Source: Butyrivibrio sp. (GTDB lineage Bacteria > Bacillota > Clostridia > Lachnospirales > Lachnospiraceae). Taken from it: 64,000 bases of DNA. The DNA lies in the NCBI GenBank assembly GCA_017470505.1, contig JAFUYO010000013.1, positions 62,001-126,000 of the forward strand. Direction: 5' to 3'. The position numbers and the translations under genes were made by a program. Below are positions 8,973 through 17,095 of this stretch, piece by piece (position 1 is the first letter of the stretch; each line of letters opens with the position of its first letter). Under the pieces are notes generated by a model. That model was not told where the DNA came from. It saw nothing but the letters and a program-made list of their open reading frames with translations, and searched no databases.

Positions 8973-9362
8973 TTACTGTGCGTTTACCTTGACCTGTCCC
9001 GGGGTCGTGATGGAAATCTGACCTGCATAAGCGCAGACCAATTTGCAATCGTTGGTAAGACAGGGCTTACCTGAAATGAGAACCTTAGGTTTTGTCGGAA
9101 TCCAGGTACCAGCAGGAGCCGGGACACAGGGCTGAGGTGTGAGAACACCAAGTGCCGCTGCTGTGGCTGAAGCTACCACCGGATTTGCCATTGAGGTACA
9201 CATCCCGAAGGGGCCTACGTTAGAGATCGGTCCCGAATCAGCTATGGTAGCACAGGGCTTACCTTCGCCTAGGACTGTCCCCTGGCTTGTGACTTTTATG
9301 GGGGCCGGGCCGGTTCCAAAGGTACACAGCGCCGTTCCTCCAACCGTTACAAGATTACTCAT
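8973..9362 (-). CDS. PAAR-like spike-tip protein (DUF4280-type)
   Basis: 129 residues, Gly/Pro/Cys-rich. Motifs such as VTVGGTALCTFGTGPAPIKV, KPCATIADSGPISNVGPFGM and LISGKPCLTNDCKLVCAYAG are typical of DUF4280 PAAR-like proteins. These sharpen the tip of the spike in CIS and some T6SS. Six or more cysteines could bind metal, as in PAAR cones. The start overlaps the preceding gene's end by 8 bases, so translation is probably coupled. An unusual feature is its position before the sheath rather than beside the spike gene. Confidence 0.88.
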   Translation of the reverse strand: MSNLVTVGGTALCTFGTGPAPIKVTSQGTVLGEGKPCATIADSGPISNVGPFGMCTSMANPVVASATAAALGVLTPQPCVPAPAGTWIPTKPKVLISGKPCLTNDCKLVCAYAGQISITTPGQVKVNAQ

Positions 9363-10182
9363 CCTTTGTTTCCTCCGTTTCCTTGGGCTCAGTCACGGAT
9401 TCTTTCTTTGCTGCACCCTTTAAAAGTTCTGTCCTGGTTATCTTGCCGTTTGTCTCATGGAAGTCTATCTTCTTAAAGTAGACCTCTTCGCCGACCTTTA
9501 TTCTCAAAAGATACGGCAGGGTCGATGAGTCATCTCTTACTTTAAGTCTGAACTTCCCATCCGGCGAAGCTCTTCCGTAAATGATGCGGAAAATCTTGTC
9601 ATTGAGCTTGTGCTCAGTTTCGACAGGTTCTTTTAAAATGATACTCAAGGGAGCGTTCTGCTGTTGTACCGTAAAGACGTCGTAGCGCTCTTCGTCCTCC
9701 GATAACAGCGCGTATGCTATCTGATCAAGCATACATCCGCCGCCTGCACGCACCGGAAGAATATTCATGGAGTGAACCTCCTTCCTGCTTTGTGCGCTTT
9801 GGAACAATCCTATCGGGCGATCAAGTCTGATTGCCTCGATTTCGGTGAGTCCTTTGAGGGTTCCATTTAACTCAAGTACCGATCCTCCTACCCGATTTTT
9901 CTCTGACGGCATCAGGAAAATATCAAGCATAGGAAGTCTTGGATCCAGCTTTTCATGATTCACATCTACATCTGCTTTTTCGTATCCGGGAGCATCTATC
10001 TGCATGAGAAAGTCTTCTCTGCCGATATTCACGAATACGAACACTCCCTCACCCTTTTTCATCGGAATGAGTCTGTTTCCGTCCAGGAAAAAACTGATGC
10101 CGCTCTCATCCACTTCTTTACCGGTTGTGGTATCGATGAGACGAAGAGCAAGTGACAATTTAGCCGTAATCACTACTGACAC
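9355..10182 (-). CDS. beta-rich CIS-associated protein of unknown function
   Basis: 275 residues beginning at a GTG; an AGGGGG lies 11 bases upstream. I do not recognise a specific family. Residues about 8-90 (LALRLIDTTTGKEVDESGI, FVNIGREDFLMQIDAPGY) look like a carboxypeptidase-regulatory/PEGA-type beta sandwich, and the C-terminal half (residues 190-255) like another all-beta module. The last 25 residues are a charged Lys/Glu tail. There is no signal peptide. It is sandwiched between the terminator and PAAR-like genes, with overlap to the latter, so a baseplate or tip accessory role is plausible but unproven. Confidence 0.7.
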   Translation of the reverse strand: MSVVITAKLSLALRLIDTTTGKEVDESGISFFLDGNRLIPMKKGEGVFVFVNIGREDFLMQIDAPGYEKADVDVNHEKLDPRLPMLDIFLMPSEKNRVGGSVLELNGTLKGLTEIEAIRLDRPIGLFQSAQSRKEVHSMNILPVRAGGGCMLDQIAYALLSEDEERYDVFTVQQQNAPLSIILKEPVETEHKLNDKIFRIIYGRASPDGKFRLKVRDDSSTLPYLLRIKVGEEVYFKKIDFHETNGKITRTELLKGAAKKESVTEPKETEETKDE

Positions 10183-10190
10183 TTAATTGT

Positions 10191-10781
10191 TTACCCCCTT
10201 TCTTCACCATTTACTGCAATTTCAAAGCTCGCATCTGTTACTCTAGGTGTGTCGATCGTCTCGGCACTTGACAGGTAGACGGGGGCCGCCCTGTAGAACA
10301 GGCTCATCTGATAAGGCTTGTTGATGGCCTGCCAAACCCGCACCTTTTCCTCCAGACTTATCTTCGCCTGAGACAGTACTATCGGAGGTTCCTGAGTATC
10401 GAGCCAGGTCTGCAGCTGATTCGGTAATACGGAACTGTTATCGTTCACTATCTGCGCTATCTTACCGATAATCTTCTGCATATCCAGATCCTTGAGGCCC
10501 ATCTGGCCGGATCCGTTTATAAAGACCATATAGTATAGAGCATACGGTCTTGGCGGTTTCGTGATCTGTGCCCTTCCCTTCTGAAGGTATCTGGGGGATG
10601 TGACTTCTACATCCTCCTTGATATCGTAGAGATAGAGCCCTACGAGGTAGTCAACGTCCTGTGAGAGCGGCGATGAAACCTCTATGTTGTTGGGTGAGGG
10701 AATGGGCTCCGGGCACATCTTTTCCCTCAGCACGCTGACTATATACTGACTTACATCTGAAATTATAGGATATTCAGCCAT
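10191..10781 (-). CDS. CIS tail terminator / cap protein (DUF4255, Pvc16/Afp16 N-terminal type)
   Basis: 196 residues. The N-terminus IISDVSQYIVSVLREKMCPE and the following SPLSQDVDYLVGLYLYDIKE, PPRPYALYYMVF and WQAINKPYQMSLFYRAAPVY segments match the DUF4255 family, which forms the terminator ring that sets and caps the tube/sheath end in Afp/PVC systems. It starts 7 bases after the upstream stop, with the ribosome site inside the end of that gene. Its presence supports a free-ended CIS tail rather than a prophage, where a different terminator would join a head. Confidence 0.9.
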   Translation of the reverse strand: MAEYPIISDVSQYIVSVLREKMCPEPIPSPNNIEVSSPLSQDVDYLVGLYLYDIKEDVEVTSPRYLQKGRAQITKPPRPYALYYMVFINGSGQMGLKDLDMQKIIGKIAQIVNDNSSVLPNQLQTWLDTQEPPIVLSQAKISLEEKVRVWQAINKPYQMSLFYRAAPVYLSSAETIDTPRVTDASFEIAVNGEERG

Positions 10782-10787
10782 ATTCCT

Positions 10788-13769
10788 TTACTCCTGGTTA
10801 AAGAACGCCGTAAGCGCCTTGGTATACTCGTCAACCTTGGTCTGCATTGTTGCTGTAAGGCAGATGGCAATGCTCGTATTGTACATGTACTCACAGTTGC
10901 ACTTGAAATAGCTCTGTGCATCCTCTTCGCCTAAATAGATCGCTCCGCTGTAAACAACAGAGAGTTTCATCTTCTCGGCCTCAGACTTTTCAGTCTGCCT
11001 GTGCATCTCATCGCTTCCGCGCCTGAATATGAAGATCGTAGCACCCTTTGTCATCGTCGCAATTGCTCTCGCGTCGTCGTAGAAGTATCTGAAAGCGGTG
11101 CAGTTAGAGATTGTCTCCATATTGATATACTCGACTGTCTTGCTGCCTGAGTACTGGTTGTACATATATTTGTTGCCTGACTGCAAAAGCCTGTTTGCAA
11201 GGTTCTTTAAGAGGGGGTCGGCTGCACTTGCGCCGCTCCTGCAGATCCTCGAAACTGTAGCTGCCGCAATGGCAAGCTCGTTGTCGTCCATCTCGTCGAG
11301 GCTCTTTCCAAAGAGAGCTTCGAGCTGTGCAAGGAGTGCATCGGCATCCATAGCGCCGAATCCGTTCCCTGAGCCATTTCCTGACCCTGAACCGCTTCCG
11401 GAACCTGACCCTGAACCGCTTCCGGAACCCGATCCTGCTCCTGCTCCTGCCCCGTCTCCGCTGCCGGAGCCGTCTCCCGAGCCGGAACCTGACCCTGAAC
11501 CCGATCCGCTTCCTGAACCGCTTCCGGAACCTGAGCCAGATCCACTTCCTGATCCGCTTCCGGTCCCTGACCCGCCTCCGGAGCCCTGACCGCTTCCGTC
11601 CCCGCTGCCCAGGCCGCTTCCAACATCCATTCCTGCATCTTCCATTGCATTATTTATGCCATTTAAGGTGCTCGCTGAAGCTCCGCTTGCAGCTGCCTTG
11701 TTCCTGAGTGCGTTAAGGGCGTCGGTCGCTCCAACCTGTGCAAGAGCCGTCGCAATTCCCGAGAGGTCTGCATCAGCGTTGTCGGCAAGCTTTGTCATAG
11801 CGTCGTCAACAAGCTTATCCGTCATGTTGGGAAGGTCGCCGCCCTCCTTGTCAATGTCCTGATCAACTGCCGCTATCATGGCGTCGTACCTTGCAGCTCC
11901 TGCAAGGTCGTTTCTATCCAGGCAGTCATCTCTCTTTCTCTGAAGGTCCTCTTTCTTTTCGAGGAGCTCATCGAGCTTACTCCTTAAGGAGTCATCCGAG
12001 TCGATGATCTTCTGAGCCTCTTCCTTGAGCCAGACGATATGTGCCTGGACCGAGGATGTTGAGTAACTGTGATATTCATCATCCGGAATATCATTCAGCA
12101 TAGACTCCATAAGAGGTATTCTCTGGTTTACGTAAGAAAGAGCGGTGGGAGCGTCTTCCCTCTGTCTGTATGCCTCTATGAGGTACTGGATCATCGTTCT
12201 GTCAGCTTCCTCATCGGTCTTCTGAAGATCCAGCGCATTCTTTTTGGCAGTTTCTGAATTTGCATTCCGGTAATCGGATCCTGCGCCTGCAAGTGCAGAG
12301 GACTCATATTGTCCGCTTCCCATGGACAGGAGCATGTTCTTTAAGAAATCTCTCTCTCCGTCCTTGTCGCCTATAACATCATCCTGGATATTGATCGCGT
12401 ACTTCAGGTAATCTATGGGACCGCCGACTCCTGAATCTGTCGTCTGGTCTATTACTTCGTTGCTGTACTGATAAATAACGTGTCCCAGAACATCCTTCGT
12501 ATCGACAAGTGCTTTTGCTCTGTGGTTACCGGCACTGGTACGGCATTTTCCCATCGCATCGCCGATTGCCGAGATGATGTTGTTGTCCGGTGTAAAAGGA
12601 TACTCCGATGGGGTCTGGTCTCTCACCCAGTCGTCGTTGTCCTCGTTGGCATCTTCCTGCCTCTTGATCTTGTCCTTCTCGTATTTATCAAGAACTGTCC
12701 ACCAGCCGCTTGATGAAGAGCTGTTGCCGCCAAAGCCGATTATTCCAAGTGAACTCAGCCAGTTGCTGATAAAATCAGAGTTGTTCATCGGAACGTCTTT
12801 TTTAAGTGAGTCCTCGAGCTGTATCGTGTAGTCCGCCTGAGAATCCCTGTCCTCCTCGGTGCTCGAATCCTTGAACTCGCCGTAAGGAGTGTAATAGGTT
12901 CCGCTTGAGAGCTGCAGGAGCTTGTTGAGGAGGTTGTCATCGAGCTCAACGAGCCTCTGCATGATGATGAGTCTCCTCGCCGCATCAACCCTGCTCATGA
13001 GGTCGTACACGATCTGTGCCTCGTCGTCCTTCTCTTCCGCTTTCAGGTTGATATATGCGTTATTGAGTTTCCTGAGAGTATCATCTAATCTGTTTGTCTG
13101 CTCATCCCGAAGGTTAAGTGAAAAGAATGTCGAGAGGAGCTGGTAGTAATAGACATCGCTCCTGATGTTGCCTGACATTTCAGAGTTTCGTCCCTTCAAA
13201 AAGTCTTCCTGGGAGATTGTCCTGGCATTCGACATCGTGTACTGGCTTCTGATGGGATCAAGCTCCGGAAGCGACGATAAGTCGTACGGATCCGGAATAT
13301 CAAAGGGATTAACTCCCGCCATCGTCTTGGCATCCCTCATTACGCCGTCTGAGCCCACATAGTAGGTCACGTACAGGGGGTTGATGGTATCTATGGACTC
13401 GGGAAGTCCGTCTGAAGAGATTCCTCTGATACCGTTTTCTACATCGCCGACAGCAAACCACTGTCCGTCAGATAATTCTGACTTGTAGTAGACGTCTTCC
13501 TGACCGGATTCCGTCCCTGAGTCGACTGCCCTCTGATATATGTCGTCGTTGAGAGCATCCTTGTGGACTATATAGGTTCCGATAAAGAGAACCGAATCCT
13601 CAACCGTCGTCCTCGAAGCAAAAACCCTGTAGGTAATGGCGTCGTCAGCGTTGAAGACAGCTTCTGTCTTGTATGTTCTTCCAAGTGTGACAGCCAGAAG
13701 CGCCGCAGTAAGGGCAAGTGCTATCCCCCTCTTCATGAACTTTCCGAATTCAACCTTTGAAAATTTCAT
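10788..13769 (-). CDS. secreted coiled-coil protein with Gly-Ser repeat linker
   Basis: 993 residues with a clear signal peptide ([20 protein letters not shown]) and no later membrane segment, so it is exported. Residues about 40-700 are largely helical and acidic with many coiled-coil-like stretches. Residues about 715-810 are an almost pure Gly-Ser array, and the last 150 residues form a folded domain containing [20 protein letters not shown], faintly like a copper-amine-oxidase N-terminal (stalk) module. The ATG follows the TolC-like gene's stop directly (TAAATG), so the two exported proteins are translationally coupled. Function is unknown. It could be an extracellular scaffold for the injection machine. 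Confidence 0.72.
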   Translation of the reverse strand: MKFSKVEFGKFMKRGIALALTAALLAVTLGRTYKTEAVFNADDAITYRVFASRTTVEDSVLFIGTYIVHKDALNDDIYQRAVDSGTESGQEDVYYKSELSDGQWFAVGDVENGIRGISSDGLPESIDTINPLYVTYYVGSDGVMRDAKTMAGVNPFDIPDPYDLSSLPELDPIRSQYTMSNARTISQEDFLKGRNSEMSGNIRSDVYYYQLLSTFFSLNLRDEQTNRLDDTLRKLNNAYINLKAEEKDDEAQIVYDLMSRVDAARRLIIMQRLVELDDNLLNKLLQLSSGTYYTPYGEFKDSSTEEDRDSQADYTIQLEDSLKKDVPMNNSDFISNWLSSLGIIGFGGNSSSSSGWWTVLDKYEKDKIKRQEDANEDNDDWVRDQTPSEYPFTPDNNIISAIGDAMGKCRTSAGNHRAKALVDTKDVLGHVIYQYSNEVIDQTTDSGVGGPIDYLKYAINIQDDVIGDKDGERDFLKNMLLSMGSGQYESSALAGAGSDYRNANSETAKKNALDLQKTDEEADRTMIQYLIEAYRQREDAPTALSYVNQRIPLMESMLNDIPDDEYHSYSTSSVQAHIVWLKEEAQKIIDSDDSLRSKLDELLEKKEDLQRKRDDCLDRNDLAGAARYDAMIAAVDQDIDKEGGDLPNMTDKLVDDAMTKLADNADADLSGIATALAQVGATDALNALRNKAAASGASASTLNGINNAMEDAGMDVGSGLGSGDGSGQGSGGGSGTGSGSGSGSGSGSGSGSGSGSGSGSGSGSGDGSGSGDGAGAGAGSGSGSGSGSGSGSGSGSGNGSGNGFGAMDADALLAQLEALFGKSLDEMDDNELAIAAATVSRICRSGASAADPLLKNLANRLLQSGNKYMYNQYSGSKTVEYINMETISNCTAFRYFYDDARAIATMTKGATIFIFRRGSDEMHRQTEKSEAEKMKLSVVYSGAIYLGEEDAQSYFKCNCEYMYNTSIAICLTATMQTKVDEYTKALTAFFNQE
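11355..11620. repeat. Gly-Ser codon microsatellite-like array
   Basis: Repeats of the 6-base unit encoding Gly-Ser, with occasional Asp, Ala or Gln, within the 993-residue gene. The tract is GC-rich and would be prone to length change by slippage in units that keep the frame. Confidence 0.8.
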
Positions 13770-15857
13770 TTACTCTTCTTCCTTTCGAAGTACTGCGGAA
13801 TTTGCAGAATCAAGTCTCGCCGTCTCAACGAGTGAATCGTCATCGCCGTAGAACTCAACCGTGAGGTCATCTACAGAGCCCATCAGAAGTTCTATGTAGA
13901 CGAGACCCTTATCTATCTCTGTCATCTCGTCCTTGCCGAGCGTCTTGCCTTCAAGGTTCTTGACCTTGAACTTCTTGCACTCACTGCCCTCGTTGTTCAT
14001 TGTGAACTTAAGTTCAACAAGGCCTGTGGTCTCGTTCTGGGTTATCTCATAGGTTCCGATCTGACCGGGCGCCTCTCTCTTTATATCATATCCCTTCCTG
14101 ATCTTGAGCGGTCCCGACTCAACTGAAGGATCTATTTCCGCGTCATCAACGAACTCTTCTCCGTTATACAGCCTTATCTTGCAGTCCTCAACTGCGTCGA
14201 AGGCGAGCATAAGGTGCCTTAACTTTTTGTCAACTGCCGTCCTCGATCCCACTATCTGGTTGTTCACCCAGAGTTCGTAATCTGTTATCTCAATATCGAA
14301 GTCATCCGGAATCTGAAGAGCAAGCTCAAATTCCTGTTTCTGTATGATCGGACGGAGCGTGTAGTGGGCTTCCGATGAATCCTCAACAACATAGCTCTCA
14401 CCTACAACTGCCGTGTGCATATCGGCGTCTGTCCCTTTAAGGAGTGCGCTGACGCCGCCGACGGTGAGCCTGTCGAAATTGTAGAGCGTCGTTGTGTAGA
14501 GTTTCATTGCGGAGAGCATACTGTTCTGAAGTTCCTCATAGCTCTCCATTTCAGAGTCGTACTCATCGAAGGTCATCAGCCCCATTCTGTTGCGCAGTGC
14601 GCTCTTTTGAAGTTCCGCCTCTGCATTGTCTGTATCCTTTATATACTGTTTATACGAATTACGAACAGAAATGTAATTATTAAATGCATCTGTTACACTC
14701 TGATCGAGTTCCTGCTGGGCTGCAAGCTTGTCATTAAGCGCCTGCGAGTAGTCCAGAACGTTTTGCTGCAAAACCGACGGGTCATCCTCGATATATCTGG
14801 TTCCGTCCATATCTCCCTTGGTCCATAGTTTCGGGAACTTAATCGTAAAGAACAGGAGATAAATTTTATAATAGCCTTCCCAGTATGAATCTATCTTTTT
14901 AAGGAATGCCTTGTAGTCCTTGGAAAAAGCCTTCTTGTTGACTCTTCCACCCTGAAGCGCAGTATTTACGTACGACCGTATCATGTTGTAGTCGCCGCCG
15001 TAATAGTTCTGCATAAGCCTGGCGTTTATCGTAAGCTCTGCTCTCTTGGATACCTCCTCGGTACAGGCGTCGTAATATCCGTCATCCCTGTCCTCTGTGT
15101 ACACGATCAGGTCATTGAGCATTGATCTCTCAATTGTCGCCTCTATGAAGGGCTTCTCGAAGGTATAGCCTGTGGATACGTCAAAGCCGACCATGTTGGT
15201 GAGTTTTTTGAGGTTCGCCTCCAGATTGGTCCTGTCTGAGGATATCTTGTTTGTAAGCGACTCCACTTTTTTGTCAAGCTTGTCTACATCTGCCTGGGTT
15301 GCCTCTCCGAGGCGCAGCTTAGCCTGGTTCCTTGAAAGGCCTTCCTTGGTCGCCTCGAGCCTCTTTTCGTTGAATGCAATGGTTTCCTGCAGAACAACTA
15401 TCTCAGTGTAGAGAGTGTTGACCTTCTCGTTTATCTCGAAAGTCTTGTCAGAGAGCTTGTGCTCAGCCTCTCTCACCTCATACATAAGAGACATCGGCTT
15501 GTACTGAAACTCAGATGCCTCAACGAAATTCGGATCCTCCGGAAAATGAAACGATAGAAGGAAATTCCATCTGAAGGTCTTCATATTCTTTTCTTTAAGG
15601 GCCAGTGACTTCACCGCACTCTCGTATGCCGCCTTCTTGGACTCCACCGCTATCTCGGCGCTCTCATAGTCCGTTGAGTTCTGAATGGCAAAATTCCTGC
15701 ACGCCTCCAGAGTCAGTTTCTTTTTGGAGGGAACAGCGGCTGATACGGAAGTAGGAGCTGCAAGTGAAACGGTAAACACTGCTACCATTACCACTGCCAG
15801 AACTCTCTCTGCGATATGAAGTTTTCCTTTTTGGTTAAGCACTCTCATCTCCGGCAC
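13770..15857 (-). CDS. exported TolC-like (outer-membrane-factor-type) coiled-coil protein
   Basis: 695 residues with a signal peptide (AVVMVAVFTVSLAAPTSVSA). After it, KLTLEACRNFAIQNSTDYES mirrors the LTLEEAxxxAxxNN start of TolC-family proteins. Long helices follow, including a second TolC-like segment (ALNDKLAAQQELDQSVTDAF to ARLRNRMGLMTFDEY-like) with the usual tandem symmetry. Residues about 490-695 are a beta-rich extension not found in TolC. TolC normally spans an outer membrane, and this genome context looks monoderm. The GTG at 15857 overlaps the upstream gene by 23 bases; an ATG at 15848 is an alternative start. It sits in the CIS operon between membrane and secreted genes, so a role in the envelope-facing part is inferred. 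Confidence 0.75.
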   Translation of the reverse strand: MPEMRVLNQKGKLHIAERVLAVVMVAVFTVSLAAPTSVSAAVPSKKKLTLEACRNFAIQNSTDYESAEIAVESKKAAYESAVKSLALKEKNMKTFRWNFLLSFHFPEDPNFVEASEFQYKPMSLMYEVREAEHKLSDKTFEINEKVNTLYTEIVVLQETIAFNEKRLEATKEGLSRNQAKLRLGEATQADVDKLDKKVESLTNKISSDRTNLEANLKKLTNMVGFDVSTGYTFEKPFIEATIERSMLNDLIVYTEDRDDGYYDACTEEVSKRAELTINARLMQNYYGGDYNMIRSYVNTALQGGRVNKKAFSKDYKAFLKKIDSYWEGYYKIYLLFFTIKFPKLWTKGDMDGTRYIEDDPSVLQQNVLDYSQALNDKLAAQQELDQSVTDAFNNYISVRNSYKQYIKDTDNAEAELQKSALRNRMGLMTFDEYDSEMESYEELQNSMLSAMKLYTTTLYNFDRLTVGGVSALLKGTDADMHTAVVGESYVVEDSSEAHYTLRPIIQKQEFELALQIPDDFDIEITDYELWVNNQIVGSRTAVDKKLRHLMLAFDAVEDCKIRLYNGEEFVDDAEIDPSVESGPLKIRKGYDIKREAPGQIGTYEITQNETTGLVELKFTMNNEGSECKKFKVKNLEGKTLGKDEMTEIDKGLVYIELLMGSVDDLTVEFYGDDDSLVETARLDSANSAVLRKEEE

Positions 15858-17073
15858 CCGTTATGTAATAAAACTCAAAAGTATCACCCTGGCCGGGGCA
15901 CACAAACGAATATACGAGGTCCCCGCGCTTAAAGGAGTAGATATATACTACATAGTCCCTGTCGAAGCCGTTTACTTCGGCGACATCGGAAAATGGCTGA
16001 GACATATCCATCTCGACATTTCCGTTTATTATTTTCCTGGTTTCATTTATCCTGTTGATCGCAACCGCCTCAGGGAATACAACATTTGAATTCCCCTCAT
16101 AGATCGGATCTCCGAACACCTCTGTGAGGTCGGTTATCGTCTTAACTTCCTCGTTGGCATAAGGCAGGTAGTCTGCAAGAACATATACAGAGTCAACCGT
16201 CTCCTCGTCATCGAGAGCATCCGCATTGGCCTCAGCGTGGTACAGAGCTCCTATCGCATCCATGATGGCTACCGACTCGGAAGGCGTTGTATAAAGCGTC
16301 CTGTGTCCCTTGTAGCACGATGCGACATCCTCTACCGACTTGCCTAAAAGCTCTGAGTAGACGATGTAGTCGCTTGCAAAGGTTCCCTCGTAGATCTCGT
16401 TCTCTCCCGTGTCGAAGAGCCTGCCTGTGCCGTTCTTCTTGCCGAGTGCGAACTCTCCGTCGTACTCCCTTGTCCCGTCCTGCCTGTAGAGCGTTCCGGT
16501 ACCGTCGTAGAGGTTCTCATGGAACCCACCCTTGTAGCAGAGAGCTCCGCTGTCGTAGTTGAGCGTTCCTGTGCCCTCGTACTTGTTCTGGTCAAAGGTT
16601 CCGGTGTAAACAACCGTCCCCTCTTTGTTGTAGAGGGTTCCGTTCCCGACGACGTATCCGCCCTCCACATTGCCGTCATAGGCCAGATACCCGCTCTTTG
16701 CGGTTATCTTGACATGCCCTTTTGCTGTGCGCAGACGAAGCGAGTTGTACTTGTAGGTCTGTATCCCGTCCTCGGAAAAATTCCTGAACAGAGTCGTCTC
16801 ACTTGCTATATACCATATACTCACAACTCCGATGATGATGACCAGAGCATACATGAGCCTCTTTGAAAACATCCATCTTCCGATGGTGTAGTAGTCATCC
16901 TTGTTCCTGGGCTTGACCCCGAGCATGGATGTAAAGAAGTCCCTGATCTTGGAGATGATCTTGGTCCGTATGAAGTTCCAGTTTGTATATAGTTTGAACT
17001 TGGTGACAAGTCCGGTCATCCTGGACTTGATCGTCGATATCAGAATGCCAAGAAGGCCACTTCCATTGCCCAT
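15835..17073 (-). CDS. membrane-anchored MORN-repeat protein
   Basis: 412 residues. A basic cytosolic N-terminus of about 70 residues (including RNKDDYYTIGRWMFSKRLM) is followed by one membrane segment (YALVIIIGVVSIWYIA). Residues about 130-245 contain some five MORN units (YDGNVEGGYVVGNGTLYNKEG-type, with YTGTF, YKGGF, YDGEF and YEGTF starts). The rest is a mixed alpha/beta domain without a recognised family. MORN repeats usually scaffold membrane-associated complexes or bind lipid. By orientation the MORN part should be extracytoplasmic. It is co-transcribed with the pseudocyclase and the TolC-like gene. Confidence 0.8.
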   Translation of the reverse strand: MGNGSGLLGILISTIKSRMTGLVTKFKLYTNWNFIRTKIISKIRDFFTSMLGVKPRNKDDYYTIGRWMFSKRLMYALVIIIGVVSIWYIASETTLFRNFSEDGIQTYKYNSLRLRTAKGHVKITAKSGYLAYDGNVEGGYVVGNGTLYNKEGTVVYTGTFDQNKYEGTGTLNYDSGALCYKGGFHENLYDGTGTLYRQDGTREYDGEFALGKKNGTGRLFDTGENEIYEGTFASDYIVYSELLGKSVEDVASCYKGHRTLYTTPSESVAIMDAIGALYHAEANADALDDEETVDSVYVLADYLPYANEEVKTITDLTEVFGDPIYEGNSNVVFPEAVAINRINETRKIINGNVEMDMSQPFSDVAEVNGFDRDYVVYIYSFKRGDLVYSFVCPGQGDTFEFYYITGAGDESA

Positions 17074-17095
17074 TTACTGCTCCTTTCGCCTGTGA

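Noticed and set aside
11098..11589. Plus-strand Pro/Glu-rich frame
   Set aside because: Antisense shadow of the Gly-Ser array; no ribosome site.
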